This document shows positions 1 through 12,400 of a stretch of 64,000 nucleotides of DNA, piece by piece. The DNA lies in the NCBI GenBank assembly GCA_036346275.1, contig JAYEVK010000077.1, positions 1-64,000 of the forward strand, given 5' to 3'. Both the position numbers and the translations under genes were made by a program. The DNA is from Otatea glauca. Its lineage: Eukaryota > Streptophyta > Magnoliopsida > Poales > Poaceae. The notes beneath the pieces were generated by a model. It was given only the letters and a program-made list of their open reading frames with translations. It had not been told where the DNA came from and did no database searches. Every line of letters starts with the position of its first letter. Position 1 is the first letter of the stretch.

Positions 1-163
1 GACGCCCTCATGCCCCGCCGGGGCGCCTCGCTTTGCGCGTTTGCCCGTAATGGGCCGTCTCGTCGAGGAAGGACTCCTCTTCTTCCGGTCACCTGGCGGC
101 CTCGCTGCGCCTCCAAGTGAGATGTAGCTTCCGATGGTAACGGCCCGAGAAGGCTGCGGCTCG

Positions 164-655
164 TCATTGTCGACGACCAGGACGACCTATTGCCTCCTCG
201 ATCGACATCGTGAGAGGTCGGAGAGACTCTATCGGCGAGCGACTCATTTGTACTTTCGGGGATGCAACGGAAGAGCTTCTCGCGGCTCTCTCTCGTTGTA
301 GGTGTCGTCGCCAAAGCGCACCATCTTCTACGCAGAGTGTTGAGGCGGAGAGCAAAGTCGTCAGCGTCCTCACGCTTGAAGGCGGGTTCTTCCACTCTGC
401 GAAGTGCTGCGGTGTGGTCTTGCGGCGCGATCGGCCGATGCGTCTTGCGCGACAATGGCGTCGAGCCTCCTTGGCGATTCGCTTCGCGAAGCGAAGCGCA
501 TCTCGGCGCGGCTGCGGCAATGAGGGCATCGGCGCCGTCGATCCTCGTAGTAGTCGGCGTCGCCCGTCTCGCTTTGCCTCCCCACATATCGCGCTGGGCC
601 GTACCCTCATCACCGCGGCCCATTCGGCGTAGTTGATCTTGGTGAGGTAGGCCAC
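164..655 (-). pseudogene. copia gag remnant
   Basis: The 163-codon open frame is a decayed gag of the grass copia type. The N-terminal part reads YLTKINYAEWAAVMRV, close to the usual LTKTNYAEW start of the UBN2/retrotran_gag domain. The middle has KRIAKEA and RRIGRSRRKTT where the family has KRTAKEAW and a basic stretch, and the end reads MSIEEAIGR where the family has MSVEEVTGRL. Several conserved tryptophans and the expected spacing are lost, so it is probably frameshifted or rearranged. It lies inside the minus-strand copia element and is very unlikely to be functional. Confidence 0.6.
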
Positions 656-1361
656 CCGCCGGGACCGATGTCACGACAACGGCTGGATCCGCGATGACCA
701 TGGTACCGTCCGGGAGGAGAGTCACGCCGCTGTAAAGCGCGATCTCCGTCGCCCGATTCTTGCCGCCAGAGCACCGCCAGCAGCGTCGCGCCGCGTCAGT
801 GCCGCCGCGCTTCCCCACCGGAGCGCCGCCGTCGGCGCGTCTGCGTCTGTCTGGATGCCGCCACCGCGCCCATGGGGATGCGGTGTCGCCCTGCGCGCTT
901 TGCTCTCGTATTGCCTCCCTCGCCCCACTGAGCTCGTCGTTGGCGGGAATGAAGGCTGCTGGCGCTCTCGCCTCGCGAGCCTCGAGCTCTCTTTGCCCGC
1001 GCCGCCGCGCATCTGCCGTCGCCGGCTTGCTACCTACCTCCGCCCTGCTTGCCGCGATTCTGCGCGCCCGACCTTGCGCCCCTTGCCGCCGTCAGCTGCG
1101 ATGCTGCCATTTGCGCCGCTTGTGTTCTCTCGCGGCTACCTCGGCCTCTGCCGTGCGCGCTCACTCAAGCGGCCGGCCGAGGCATTCTTGGACATGGCGT
1201 GCTAGTGAGGCATTGCATGGGAAGAGGCGCCTCGAATGACCGCTTTGCTCGTCTGCATGCGAGAGAGGAGGATGGCGGCAACGGTGTTCTAGCTGCGGCA
1301 GGGGGCGGGAGAGATGTGGGAAGGTGATGAGCAGGAGATGTTTAGTTTGCAGGACAACCAA

Positions 1362-1373
1362 GCTCTGATACCA
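1362..1373 (-). other. Primer-binding site (tRNA-Met type)
   Basis: The minus strand reads TGGTATCAGAGC, the standard copia primer-binding site complementary to the 3' end of initiator tRNA-Met, directly adjoining the LTR. Confidence 0.8.
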
Positions 1374-1374
1374 A

Positions 1375-1629
1375 TTGTGAGTAGCGGAACTCTTACTCTC
1401 ATTGAGAGAGGATGACACTAGGAGCTGAGGCAATTTTTCTAGTTTATTTCTCACACAATGCCATGCCAACCTAAGGGGTTGGGGTTACATATTATAGTGG
1501 CCAAGGCGACCAAGCATATACCTAGATGCTAGTCTAAGATCTTTGTCTAAAATTTCATTAAGATCTTTGTCTAAAAGCTAAACAAAGACCAAGTACAACA
1601 AAGACCCAAGTACAAGACTTATTCCATCA
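1375..1629 (-). repeat. 5' LTR of the minus-strand copia element
   Basis: The LTR is about 255 bp, with TG...CA-like termini in the minus orientation. The inner boundary is set by the primer-binding site, which starts right after the LTR end. The outer boundary is set where homology to the neighbouring copia LTR begins. It contains a short internal repeat, AAGATCTTTGTCTAAAA, seen twice around 1535-1577. Confidence 0.65.
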
Positions 1630-1755
1630 CCTTCTATAGAGATTACTTGCTTTGTATATGTATTGCCTTACATAGGCTTTCCTTCTATACCCTCATGTGC
1701 ATGTATATATACATGCTCATTGGCCTCATGTTCAATACAAGTGCTATTCATAACA
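1630..1755 (+). repeat. Partial 5' LTR
   Basis: From CTTCTATAGAGATTACTTGC to GTGCTATTCATAACA this closely matches the 3' LTR at 6169-6289. The first roughly 45 bp of the LTR are missing, replaced by the end of the upstream minus-strand element. Confidence 0.8.
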
Positions 1756-1767
1756 TGGTATCAGAGC
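1756..1767 (+). other. Primer-binding site (tRNA-Met type)
   Basis: TGGTATCAGAGC follows the LTR end (TAACA) directly, as in copia elements primed by initiator tRNA-Met. Confidence 0.85.
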
Positions 1768-2319
1768 TGAGTTAGGATTAGGGTTTTCTTACGAGCGTTG
1801 CACTTGCGCTCTCTCAGCCTCTCTGTTTCCCGTGGTTGCCGTTCCTCCTCTCGGTGACTGCTCCTCCTTCCGCCTGACGACGAGGCTCTTTGGCCGACCG
1901 TCGCACAGGTTGTTCGCCTTGCGCTGAGGCCTTTGTTGCTGCCCCGACACATTCGTCGAATCGTGTCTCTGGTCTCGGGACCCGCGAGCCCAATTGACGC
2001 CGGCGTTTTGGCCCCGCGAGCCCGATGCCTCTTCGCATGGACATCGACACCGGTGCTTCTTTGGTCCTGTCGCCGATCGATTCTCGTCCGGCGATCCTCT
2101 GCCGGTGCCTACGTCGACCTTCGGTTGGCCCTGATGTCAGCCTCGTTAGCTCCACCTGGCCACCGATCGCCCGTCATTCGCCTCGCACCGGCCGCCCCGC
2201 TGTTAGCCTCTCGCCGGCCTCCCGCACCGATCAGATCGGGTTTGTCTCTCTTACGCCGGATTTAAGTCGGCTTGATGTCCGACTGGTTTATTTTGGTTCG
2301 AAAAAAAACAACAACAAAA

Positions 2320-3210
2320 ATGTCGTCATCTGCAGGTTCTTCGGGTACCATCTCTGTTCCTCGTTGTCCGGTTATCTTTGATGGTCTCAATTATCACGAC
2401 TGGGTTCTTCATATGCGAGGACAACGTCTGTGGGAGTTTCTTACTGGCGAGTTATCATGTCCGCCTCGTCCTGCTCCCCCTGACATGCCTATTATTCCTA
2501 AGGAGGTCGATGCTGTCGCCGCCAAGTAAGGCCTCGATGACTATGTTGATGTTGTGGAGTCTTTTCAGACTCAATTTACTGCATACAAGATATGGCTCGA
2601 TGAAGATGCTCGTGCCTCTGCTATTCTGGTTGCTAGTATGGAGGTGCATCTCGCTGGTGATATTGTTGGTTTGTCTTCAGCACAGTTGATATGGGCTCTT
2701 CGCGACCGCTATGGGTCTGCTGGTGATTCTTTGTATCTTGCTGTTGTACGACAGGGACAATCGTTACAGCAGAGTGATTCTACCGTGGATGAGTTCTATG
2801 CTCAACTGTCCTCGGTGTGGCATCAGCTTGATTCTCTTGGACCGGAGGTTTGCCGACTTTGTCGAGGCTTTGCCGGCGTTAGCACTCTCACTTGAGCTCG
2901 TCGCATCTACGACTTTCGACCGTCTTGGTGAATTTGCGGTCGTGCTCGGTCACCCTTGCTCGTCATTCTCGTGTGACCCTGTTGGAGGCTCTTGCAGCTA
3001 TTCGTATTGAGGAGACTCGTCTTCGTGGTGCGGGCCTGCTAGTATCTCCTTCAGTCCTGGCGGTGCCTCATGCTACTCCTCCACCGGTGGCACCTACTTC
3101 AGTGTCGACTACTAGGGGTGCAGGACTTCACTGCACCTACTGCAACAAGAACGGGCATGTGGAGCAGTTTTACTATCGGAAGAAAAAGGATCTTGCTCGT
3201 CGTAGTGGGC
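2320..3210 (+). pseudogene. copia gag (broken)
   Basis: The likely start is ATG 2320 (MSSSAGSSG). The first frame covers the gag N-terminus, including FDGLNYHDWVLHMRG, and ends at an in-frame TAA (2527-2529). The same domain carries on immediately after it, with FQTQFTAYKIWLDEDARA, LRDRYGSAGD and VDEFYAQLSSVWHQLDSL. A further frameshift near 2870-3010 leads to the nucleocapsid region. The zinc knuckle reads CTYCNKNGHVEQFY, so the last cysteine of the CX2CX4HX4C pattern is replaced by tyrosine. Gag is therefore both truncated and mutated in its RNA-binding motif. Confidence 0.8.
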
Positions 3211-3369
3211 GCCCTCCTAAGGGCACTGGACTCCTAGGTGCCTCTCCTCAGCAAGCCTCTGCTGGTTCTAACCCAACTCAGGAGATTCTTACGCTGCTTC
3301 GTCGCATGGCCGCCTCTGCGCCGTCAGGTTCTGCTACTCAGTCTTCCAGTGAGAGACCACCTTCCTCAT

Positions 3370-6050
3370 CAGGTATCACATCATGGATTCTTGACTCTAG
3401 AGCTTCTTTTCATATGACATCTGATCCCACGAGTCTCCATTCCATTAGTCCTCTTGCTACTCCTATCACTGTGCAGACCGCAGATGGTACCTCTCTTTCT
3501 GTTGCAGGACAAGGCACTCTTTTGTCTTCATCTTTTCATGTTCCTACTTTTTCTTATGTTCCTAAACTAACCATGCAGCTTATATCCGCTGGCCAACTCA
3601 CTGATCATGGCTGTCGTGTTATCTTTGATTCTAACTCTTGTTGTGTTCAGGATCGCCCGACGAGGTCTCTGGTTGGTATTGGCCCTCGTCGTCGTGACTC
3701 TCAGTGCCTTTAGGAGCTTGAGTGGCTTCATCTTCCTTTCGCTGCCTCTGCCAGTCTCACTGTCTCCTCTACTGCTTTCGCCTCCGTTGCATCTTCTACC
3801 GGGTTGTTTGCTCAGTGGCATCACCGTTTAGGGCATCTTTGTGGGTCACGTCTGTCTTCTTAGTTTTCTTGTCCTGATGCTCATGCTCAGAATGGTGTGA
3901 CTGAGCGCAAGCATCGACACCTTGAGACAGCTCGTGCTCTTTTACTTGCTTCCGCTGTTCCACCTCATTTCTGGATTGAGGCTGTTTCCACTGCCACTTA
4001 CTTGATAAATATCCAACCTTCCTCTGCTCTTCATGGTGGAATTCCGGTGGAGCGTCTATGTGACAGGCTTCCTGATTACTCTAGTCTTCGCCTCTTTGGG
4101 TGTGTGTGCTATGTCCTCCTTGCACCTCGTGAACGCACCAAGTTGACTGCTCAGTCTGTTAAGTGCGTTTTTCTGGGATATAGTGCTGAGCATAAGGGAT
4201 ATCGCTGTTGAGATCCTGTTGGCCGACGGATGCGGATCTCTCGAAATGTTACTTTTGATGAGTCTCGTCCCTTCTACCCTCGTCCTTCTTCCACTTCAGC
4301 ATCTCTTGTCGAGCCGCTTTCTTTCTTGACTTTTCTTGATACTCCTGTTGTCACTTTTTCTTCTCCACAGTTGGTGTCTCTTTTTGCGGCCTCTCCACCT
4401 GTTTCTTCTGACATTGTTCCTTCTTATCCTCTCTACTACACTCGTCGTCCGCGAGTTGAGGATTCTTCTAATGTGTCATCTTCTCCTGTTAAGTCCTCTT
4501 CTTCCGTGCCTCCTCCTCGCTACGCTCTTCTCGATCGTCAGTCTATTCGGCCTCCTGAGCGCCTTGGCTTTGTTGGTCTGTTCTTGCCGAGCCGACTTCT
4601 TACCGCGAGGTTGTTATTCATCAGGAATGGCAGCATACGATGGCAGAGGAGCTTGCTGCCCTTGAGCGCACTGGCACGTGGGATCTTGTGCCCCTTCCTC
4701 CATATGTCCGTCCCATTACATGCAAGTGGGTCTATAAGGTTAAGACTCACTCTGATGGTTCTCTTGAGCGCTACAAGGCTTGTCTCGTGCACGTGGTTTC
4801 CAACAGGAGCATGGTCGTGATTATGATGAGACTTTTGCTCCTATGGCTCATATAACCACTGTTCGCACTTTTCTTGTTATGGCTTCTGTTCATAAGTGGT
4901 CTATCTCTCAGCTTGATGTCAAGAATGCCTTTTTTAATGATGAGCTACGTGAGGTCTTTATGCAGCCACCACCGGGGTATTCTGTTCCTGAGGGTATGGT
5001 TTGTCGCCTTCATCGCTCTCTTTATGGACTCAAGCAAGCCCCTCGTGCTTGGTATGAGCATTTTTCTTCTGTGGTCACTGCTGCTGGTTTTTCTGCTAGT
5101 GCTCATGATCCTGCGCTTTGTTCACTTTTCACCCGTGGACAGACTCTTCTTCTTCTCTATTTGATGACATGATCATTACTGATCGTGACTCTCAGTATAT
5201 TGCCTTTGTGAAGACACGTCTCAGTGAGCAGTTTCTCATGTATGATTTGGATCCTCTTCGTTACTTTCTTAGGATTGAAGTCTCTTCTACACCTGAAGGT
5301 TTCTTTCTATCCCAAGAGAAGTATATTCAGGATCTTCTTGATCGTGCTTCTCTCACTGATCAGCGTATTGCTGAGACTCCTATGGAGCTCAATGTTCACC
5401 TTCGACCTACTGATGGTGAACCTCTTGAGGATCCTACTCGCTATCGCCATCTTGTTGGGAGTCTTGTTTACCTTGGTGTCACTCGTCCTGACATTTCATA
5501 TCCAGTTCATATCTTGAGTCAGTTTGTTTCTGCTCCCACTCAGCTTCACTATAGTCATCTTATTCGTGTTCTACGATATCTTCGTGGAACTATCACTCGC
5601 CGTCTTTTCTTTCCTCGCTCTAGCTCCCTTCAACTTTAGGCCTACTCCGATGCTACCTGGGCTAGTGATCCCTCAGATCGCCGGTCTCTTTCTGCTTATT
5701 GTGTTTTTCTTAGTGGTTCTCTCATTACTTGGAAGACTGAGAAACAAACATCAGTTTCTCGTTCCACAGCTGAGGTTGAGTTGCGAGCTATGGCTTTTTT
5801 GACAATAGAGGTTACTTGGTTACGGTGACTGCTGGAGGATTTTGGTGTTTCTGTTTCTACACCGACTCCTCTTTTATCTGACAGTACAGGTGCTATTAGC
5901 ATTGCTCGAGATCCAATGAAGCATGAGCTCACCAAGCATATTGGCGTTGATGCTTCCTACATGCGGACACAGGTACAAGATCAGGTTGTGGCTCTTCAAT
6001 ATGTGTCTTCAGAGCTTTAGTTAGCACATTTCTTCACGAAGACACAGACT
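3370..6050 (+). pseudogene. copia pol (protease, integrase, RT, RNase H; broken)
   Basis: The protease motif at about 3384 reads WILDSRASFHM, so the glycine of the usual DSGA is arginine. The GAG-pre-integrase region ends near 3850 and jumps to the distal integrase segment [15 protein letters not shown] (about 3890), so most of the integrase catalytic core is deleted. Reverse transcriptase is recognisable from CKWVYKVKTHSDG (4720) through QLDVKNAFFNDELREVFM (4911) and LYGLKQAPRAWY (5020). A one-base deletion falls in the YVDD catalytic codons near 5160. RNase H follows (SDATWASDPSDRRS, then the distal KHELTKHI region) with several stops. At least three reading frames are needed to cover the protein. 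Confidence 0.85.
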
Positions 6051-6118
6051 AGAGCTTAGCACAGCTTTTATTTCTCCAAACTCAGTGTTGTTGATCCACC
6101 ATGAGTTTGAGAGGGGGC

Positions 6119-6289
6119 TGTTAGACAGTATCCTTGTTACCTTATATCAGAGATTGCTAGTTGCCTTCTATAGAGATTACTTGCCTTGTATATGTATTGT
6201 CTTATATAGGCTTTTCTTCTATACCCTCATGTACATGTATATATACTGGCCCATTGGCCTCATGTTCAATACAAGTGCTATTCGTAACA
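6119..6289 (+). repeat. 3' LTR of the plus-strand copia element
   Basis: This is a 171-bp LTR beginning TGTTAGACAG and ending TCGTAACA, preceded by the purine-rich tract TTGAGAGGGGGC. It contains TATATATA-like sequence near 6237 and the polyadenylation-region sequence shared with the 5' LTR. Confidence 0.85.
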
Positions 6290-7640
6290 GATGGAAGTGT
6301 GTTGGATGAAATGGAAAATAAGGAATGGAATGGTGTGTGGTCTTGGAAATGGTAAAATGGAAATGTGATGTGGTTTTGAGAAAGAATGAGAGGATGCAGG
6401 GTGGCATGGTTTTGGAAATGGTGAATGTGGTAATGTGGTGTTGGAAATGGTGGTTATGTTGTTAAAGGCGTCCACGAATGGAGCCATGGACTTGTTAATA
6501 GGAATAATTATGGTTGGTAAAGGGTACAGATGAGAGATGAATAGCCGGTGGGGCCCTCTACATAGGCTATAATTTAAGGTCAATCAACTACACTCGAGCA
6601 ATGAGCCATATTCCAGTATCAACCATAGTGAGTGAAATCGGTCAAAAAAGGTTGTCACTATGAAGGCATTATGATCTCCACATTGGTGGTTATGTAGATA
6701 ACTAGGAGTGTGAAGCTGGGTATGCCGGGAGTCCCACTGATGAACACAATATCAGTTGCGGTTGATCAGGCGCTATATGTAAAGCCTAGGGGAGTATCAG
6801 CGCTGCTGCGGTAGCATAGTACAACTGGTACGCTAAGGGTATGTGGGGAACAGTTGAGGACACCACTACTCGTCGGTTACCAGGGTTGGAGATCTGATTC
6901 TGGATTGATGATAAACGTTTTGGGGACTCACAGGATGGGGTCGCTATGGCTAAAAATTATACGAATCTACGCAGGGTTAAAATCTTAAATTCAAGCGTGT
7001 CTCCTGGATTGGAGGCTACGGAAGCTAAATCTGCCTCATATACGAGTGCTAGTAGCTGGTTTTGAAGTTTAAAATAAACAACACTTAAAGAAAACCAAAA
7101 ATCTAATTTATGTAAGAGTGGATGTTGAGGGAAGGTGAGTAGTAGTTGGAGTGTGGATGGTTTGAGATAAAATCATTTGCTGCATTTGCTAATAATGCTT
7201 GTTGAGTACTTTTGTACTCACTCTTGCTTAATCCCCCTTTTCTAGAGAATGGCCCCAGTGCTCAAGCTTCTGGATGGGTTGACGAGGCGGCTAAGTTCTA
7301 CCAGGAAGAATAGAGAGGATGAGTAGCCGTGCATTGGCTTCGTCAGTCTTTTGCTGTAATAGTATCTATGTTATATCCTTTTGTTGTACAAGGATCAGTA
7401 TATCTATGTAATGGACATATAGCCCTGCGTGGCTTGGTTTGTAATATATTTACATTCAGTCTCTAATTATTGTTCTATTGCAACACTCTGAACACGACGT
7501 ACTAACTGATAAAATATGGAGTGCGCACAATGTTTTGATTAGTTGGTAAGTCGAGATTCGCGTAATTATCTCATAGTGAGGGCAGTGCTACTGTCGTTAC
7601 CCTGAGCTAATTATGTGAGTCGCCACATATACTGATATTG
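6290..7640 (+). repeat. Probable long-LTR retrotransposon remnant plus degenerate simple sequence
   Basis: From 6290 to about 6480 the sequence is a degenerate repeat rich in TGGAAATGGT. From about 6640 to 7630 it has the texture of the distal part of a long gypsy LTR: the segment TGTTGAGTACTTTTGTACTCACTC (7200-7224) is the polyadenylation-region signature also seen near 16410 and, inverted, near 61470. No open coding region is visible. The outer boundary of the remnant could not be fixed. Confidence 0.45.
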
Positions 7641-7805
7641 CTAGACCATTTTTGGTCACCTAATCCTCGCCTAGGCGCCCGCCTAGGCACCTAGGTGTCC
7701 AGGCGCTCGACTGGTGCCTCGTCTCGCCTTGTCGCCTTGACAACCATGCCCCTGGGTTAACCCTTTTACACAAAGCAAAGACGAAAGTGTAAGCGAGGTG
7801 CTATG

Positions 7806-8692
7806 TAGGGATGAAAACGGAACGGAAACAGTCGATAAATGGTTATTCCGTTTCCGTTTTCACATCTTTTACCGGTAACGGAAACGAAATCGGAAACTTG
7901 GAAACGGATACGAAAACCAATAGTGACAAAAACGGATGCGGAACAGAACGGAGCGGATATGAAAACGAAAGTGGAAAATTCCACAATAACGTAGTACATG
8001 ATCACAATATACATAACCGCAAAAACAATGTAACTCATTCCACCTCAAAAGCAGATGCAAGAACAATGTTATGTTCATCGGAATCAATAGAAAGTTTTTT
8101 CTCAAGTTTGTCAGTTGAAGGCTCACTATTTATCCCCTTAGATCAGACCATCATGTCCTCCATATCATTATCATCGACATCCTCTTGCTCCTCCAACTAT
8201 AAAGATGTGATGCCCTAAAATTTGCATATTATTGTTCAATGTTCATTTATGATTTTCTGAGATTTATCCTGGATTTTCTGGAGTTTATAAATGCCATTTT
8301 TTCTATTTTTCAGATTTATATAATTAATTTAATCACGAAAAATGAATCCAAAATTATACTAGAAATAATTTTCCTAGGTTCAAAATGTTCCAAAGTATTT
8401 TTGAGAATTTTTTCGGAATTTTTGAACTCTATTTTATATTTTCTATAAAGCCTTTTGTATTTCTGAAATTATTTTAATTCGAAAATAAATGTAAATTCTC
8501 CATTCTCCTTTTTGGGCCAAGTGGACGAAGTTTCTGACGGAATTTCCGGTTTCATTTATACGGAATTTCTGATTCCGTTTCCGTTTTCGACGGAAATAGC
8601 TCTCACGTTTCCTTTTCCGTTTTCGTACAGACATTTTCCGTTTCCGTTTTTCTCCGGAACGGTCGGAAATTCCGTTTTCGTTTTCATCCCTA
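7806..8692 (+). mobile_element. Non-autonomous hAT element (887 bp) with 8-bp target duplication
   Basis: The ends are TAGGGATGAAAACGG on the left and its imperfect complement, CGTTTTCATCCCTA, on the right. The identical 8-mer GTGCTATG flanks both sides (7798-7805 and 8693-8700), which is the hAT signature. Subterminal regions are packed with GGAAACGG/CCGTTTCC motifs, as in hAT transposase-binding zones. An open frame of 135 codons (7811-8218) has a counterpart in the second copy at 44785-45633, but it is most simply explained as shared element sequence; no transposase domain is visible. Confidence 0.85.
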
Positions 8693-9475
8693 GTGCTATG
8701 CGTGCGCAGGTCTACCCCATGGGTGGGGTAGACATTGAGCGAAATTTGGAGTAGAGCCTAGAGTGTTACACATTGGATTGTAACCTCAAGTCCTCAACGC
8801 CCCAAATATAAGAATTCGTCAATTAAAGGAAATTAGGTTAAAAATGAGACACAAAGAAATCGATTATGAAATTATGTTCTGAGATCAATCAAAAAATCAT
8901 ATTGCCCTAAGTTGTTTGAGCCAATTTATTTTTGTGGAGAGGTATGGTTGAACCTTGACAGTGTGAGAACAAAGGTGTCAAGGTGCAGAGTTCACGAAGA
9001 GATACAACCTGATTCATGGACATGTGATCACTAAATATTAATGAATACACGTAATTTCAGCATATGCTGATTGTGTTAGCCATAATATGGGATTGGTTTG
9101 GGGTTTTCTATACCATAATACAGGATTGGTGAACACTAAATGTTTGTAGACAGTAGGCACATGAATAATAATAATATGTATAGAAACATGTAGTCTATAT
9201 TTAAGCATAGTTATGTATGTGTGCACCGTGCAGTGTGCTTATGTAGTTAATATACTTTTAACTCATAAGAAATTTCTATTTCAGAACATAACCAGTGGGC
9301 AATGCAAATATGCTCCACAAAAGAATCAGTAGCAACTATTAGATATTTCTAATGCCCAATATCTTACCAATGCAATGTATCTTCTAACTACATGATGCAA
9401 TATAAGTGTGAGTAAATCAACCATCAACATGCAAATAAACATGCAGACATAACATACTCTTTTTGAGTTTCTGAC

Positions 9476-12400
9476 CTGCCAAGATGCTGCAGACTTGTTA
9501 ACTTTCAAAGGAGATTCCTGGGCATTGATTTCTTTGGTATCTTGATCAGACTGAGTAGAAATGTAGAACAGTAATTCTCCTAGTGTTGCCATACAGAACC
9601 TCCTGAGCTTATCATATTTGTCCCTTAAACCATCTGATAGTGCATTAAAAATTCCAGAACTTGCCAACTCTACATCAAGGATAGTGGAGTAGCGTATCAG
9701 AAATCCCATAAGTGAAGCAATTTGGACACGCAAGACTGAAGTTTTTGACAGTCGAAGCATTTTTATAAGAAGCAGCATGATTGGCCCATTAGTGATTACA
9801 TTTGCAGCATTGGAGTTCATGCTTAACATCTCCAGGTATCTGATGATATTCTGTTTTTCTGAAACCTGAAAAGTTCCACTTAAACCCTGAAGTATCTGAC
9901 TATTGAACGCATTCATCTGTTCCCGTGGTAACTTAATATAATCACCAGCAGGAAGAGCTTCGAAAGGAAGCATCGGAACCATGTCTGCTGTTTTATCTCC
10001 TTTCCTACTGGGCATAACTGGTTTGACTGCAAGATCTATTGGATGCCAGAATGCTTCAGAGATGTTAGATGGCTCAGAACCAGTTGTAGTACCTGAAGTT
10101 ATCTTTGCATGTTGTGCTTTCCTCATACAAATGCTAGGTGGTGTGGCCATCACATCAAGATTCTCTGAACAATTCTGATCAGTTTTCAGCATGGTATCAG
10201 GCTTAACAGAACCCTCATCTGTAAGCATATCCACCTGATTCTCGTCACTTCCTTCAGTGCCTTGAGTCAAAAGTCTTTCATCTGCTGTGGATCCAGGATT
10301 GTCCGATCCATCATTATCATCAGGTGCATCGCCTTCTTGGTTTTCACCAAAGTCAAGCTCCATGTCATTATTTTCTATCTTAACTTTATTCTCATTTTCA
10401 GATGTTTCTGCAGGAGGACGCCTGTAGTTTTCCTTGTCCCTTTCCCTTTGCAAATTCATCTTAGCTATGCGAGACATCCTGAGGATATTTACACCTTTGA
10501 AACCATCAGCCTTACAGGAAGGTTTTGCAGAAATTTTCTTACCATTTTGCACATTCTTAACAGGGGTCGTGAACACCTTAGCTGAATTTTCATCCTTCTT
10601 CCGTAGGCCATTGCGTTCACGGGGCTTGGGTGGTGTCGACTGTCTGGAAGGTTTATCCCCATTCCTCTCAGCTAAATAGGGTGTAGCAGAAAGTTCAACC
10701 ATGTTGTCAAAGGCAGGCTGAGGAGGTAATGGAATCATTGGCATACTGCTCCTCCAGAAGTTGTGCTCACACAGCTCAGACCACTTTAGTCTTTCAGCTG
10801 GGTCCTTCATGAGTAAGCAATTGATCAGATTTTGAAAGGACCTTGACGGATTATCAGGCAAAGGTGGTGTAGGATCTGAAAGTATACATTTGACTAACTG
10901 GGTAAATTCACTACCAACGAAAGGGGGCCTTCCAGCATAGCATTCATATAACACACAACCAAGTGCCCAGAAATCAGAAGCATATGAGTGGACTCCTCCC
11001 TCTCGAAATAACTCAGGAGCCATATAGCACGGTGTTCCCCTCATTGGTTGTGGCACCTACAAGCCAGCAGGAATTCAAAAGGGGAGAAATGATCAAATGC
11101 AGATGAAAACATGAGGAAATGAAATGCTGTAAGAAAAATAAATGGAAGCTCACATCTCCAGGATGAGTCTTTTCGATGTCTTTTAAACGCCTCGCTAATC
11201 CAAAGTCACATAGCTAGAACAATAAGGAAAAAGAATACTGTTAATTCCAAGCTATTGTCTCCTGCTTTGCAATTACTGTATTAATTTTTTAAGGAGTGGT
11301 CCACTAAGTACCTTCATGCATCCAAATTCATCGAGCAAAACGTTTGATGGTTTCAGATCACAATATATAATTCCTTGGGAATGCAAGAACCTAATGCCCA
11401 ACATGTTTTTGATAAATCAACTTCAACCATAAAACAACAGAAATAATGAAACAAGGTTACCAAGAAACTTTACTGAAGAGCTTTGACAAGATCATAAGCC
11501 AGGTCATGTATAGAATTTTCAGGCAGCTTCTTGTCCTGCATGAAAACACATACCTAGGATGACACACAATACATAAAGGCAAGGAAAACAGAAAACGGGT
11601 AGCATTTCTCTTCACCAATGTAACATATAATGAAAGTTCCGCATATCTACTTGCGCACTGAATCCTGACAACACAAGTACCAAAAAAACTATGTAGGCGA
11701 CACTTATTAAGACATGCTGTCTAGGCTCACATGCAAATACCAGTAAACATTCTTGCAAGGATTCTTGCAAGGCCACAGCCGCCACACTTATTAACACATG
11801 TTGTCTCAGCTGACATGAAAATACCAGTAAACAGGCTGCAACAGCCTTGTGCATCTTCTGTGCACATTAAAAAGGTTGAACCAATTCTACTTAAAAGAAC
11901 AACAATGGAGCTCAACATGCAGAAAAAAAAATACTATTTCCAGAAATTAGTAGATGATGTTTATCATAGGAATTTTTGCGTTGTTAACAAAGGCAGCATA
12001 TAATTAGATGGCCCTTAGAGCTTGATCATAACAATGACAATACTATTACATTAGTAATAACAATAAAGCAGCATATCAAGTAAATCTAGTATTTCTTAGA
12101 ATTGACGATTCTGCAGAGTGCAGATAGGGCTTTCTGTTGGAATATGCTCTCCTAGAATCACTCCAGCCAGCCATATCTCCATTAATGGCCAGTCATTATA
12201 GCTAATTATTCTTTCCTGATTTACAACCAGCCATATCTCTCCAAATATGGCTAGTTATTATAGCAAAATCCATGATTAGTGCTAGTCATTAATAGCTGGC
12301 CAATCATACCTTTTGTACTCTATATATCTTGTACAGTTTTCATAGAAATTATCAAGGGAAATCATCCCAGATCAATCTCTTTCATGGTATCAGCCTAACA

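Larger units (their letters stand above)
1..1629 (-). mobile_element. Truncated Ty1/copia element (5' LTR, primer-binding site, decayed gag)
   Basis: Read on the minus strand, this is the 5' end of a copia retrotransposon: an LTR (1629 to 1375), a primer-binding site matching initiator tRNA-Met (1373 to 1362), then a GC-rich leader and gag running off the left edge. The LTR begins TGATGG and ends CACAA in the element's orientation. The element appears to have landed in the 5' LTR of the plus-strand copia that follows, because that LTR is only homologous to its partner from about 1630 onward. The rest of the element lies outside the window. Confidence 0.75.
1630..6289 (+). mobile_element. Ty1/copia retrotransposon, defective
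   Basis: This plus-strand copia element has, in order, a 5'-truncated LTR (1630-1755), a tRNA-Met primer-binding site (1756-1767), gag, protease, an integrase with a large internal deletion, reverse transcriptase, RNase H, a purine-rich tract (about 6107-6118) and a 3' LTR (6119-6289). The order PR-INT-RT-RH is diagnostic of copia rather than gypsy. The coding region has multiple stops and frameshifts, and several catalytic motifs are damaged, so the copy is dead. It sits in an intron of the RUNKEL-like gene, antisense to it. Confidence 0.85.

Noticed and set aside
11612..12003. Short frames in intron 4 near 11.6-12.0 kb
   Set aside because: The region holds two copies of a short ATTCTTGCAAGG-type repeat and no conserved protein; it is ordinary intron sequence.
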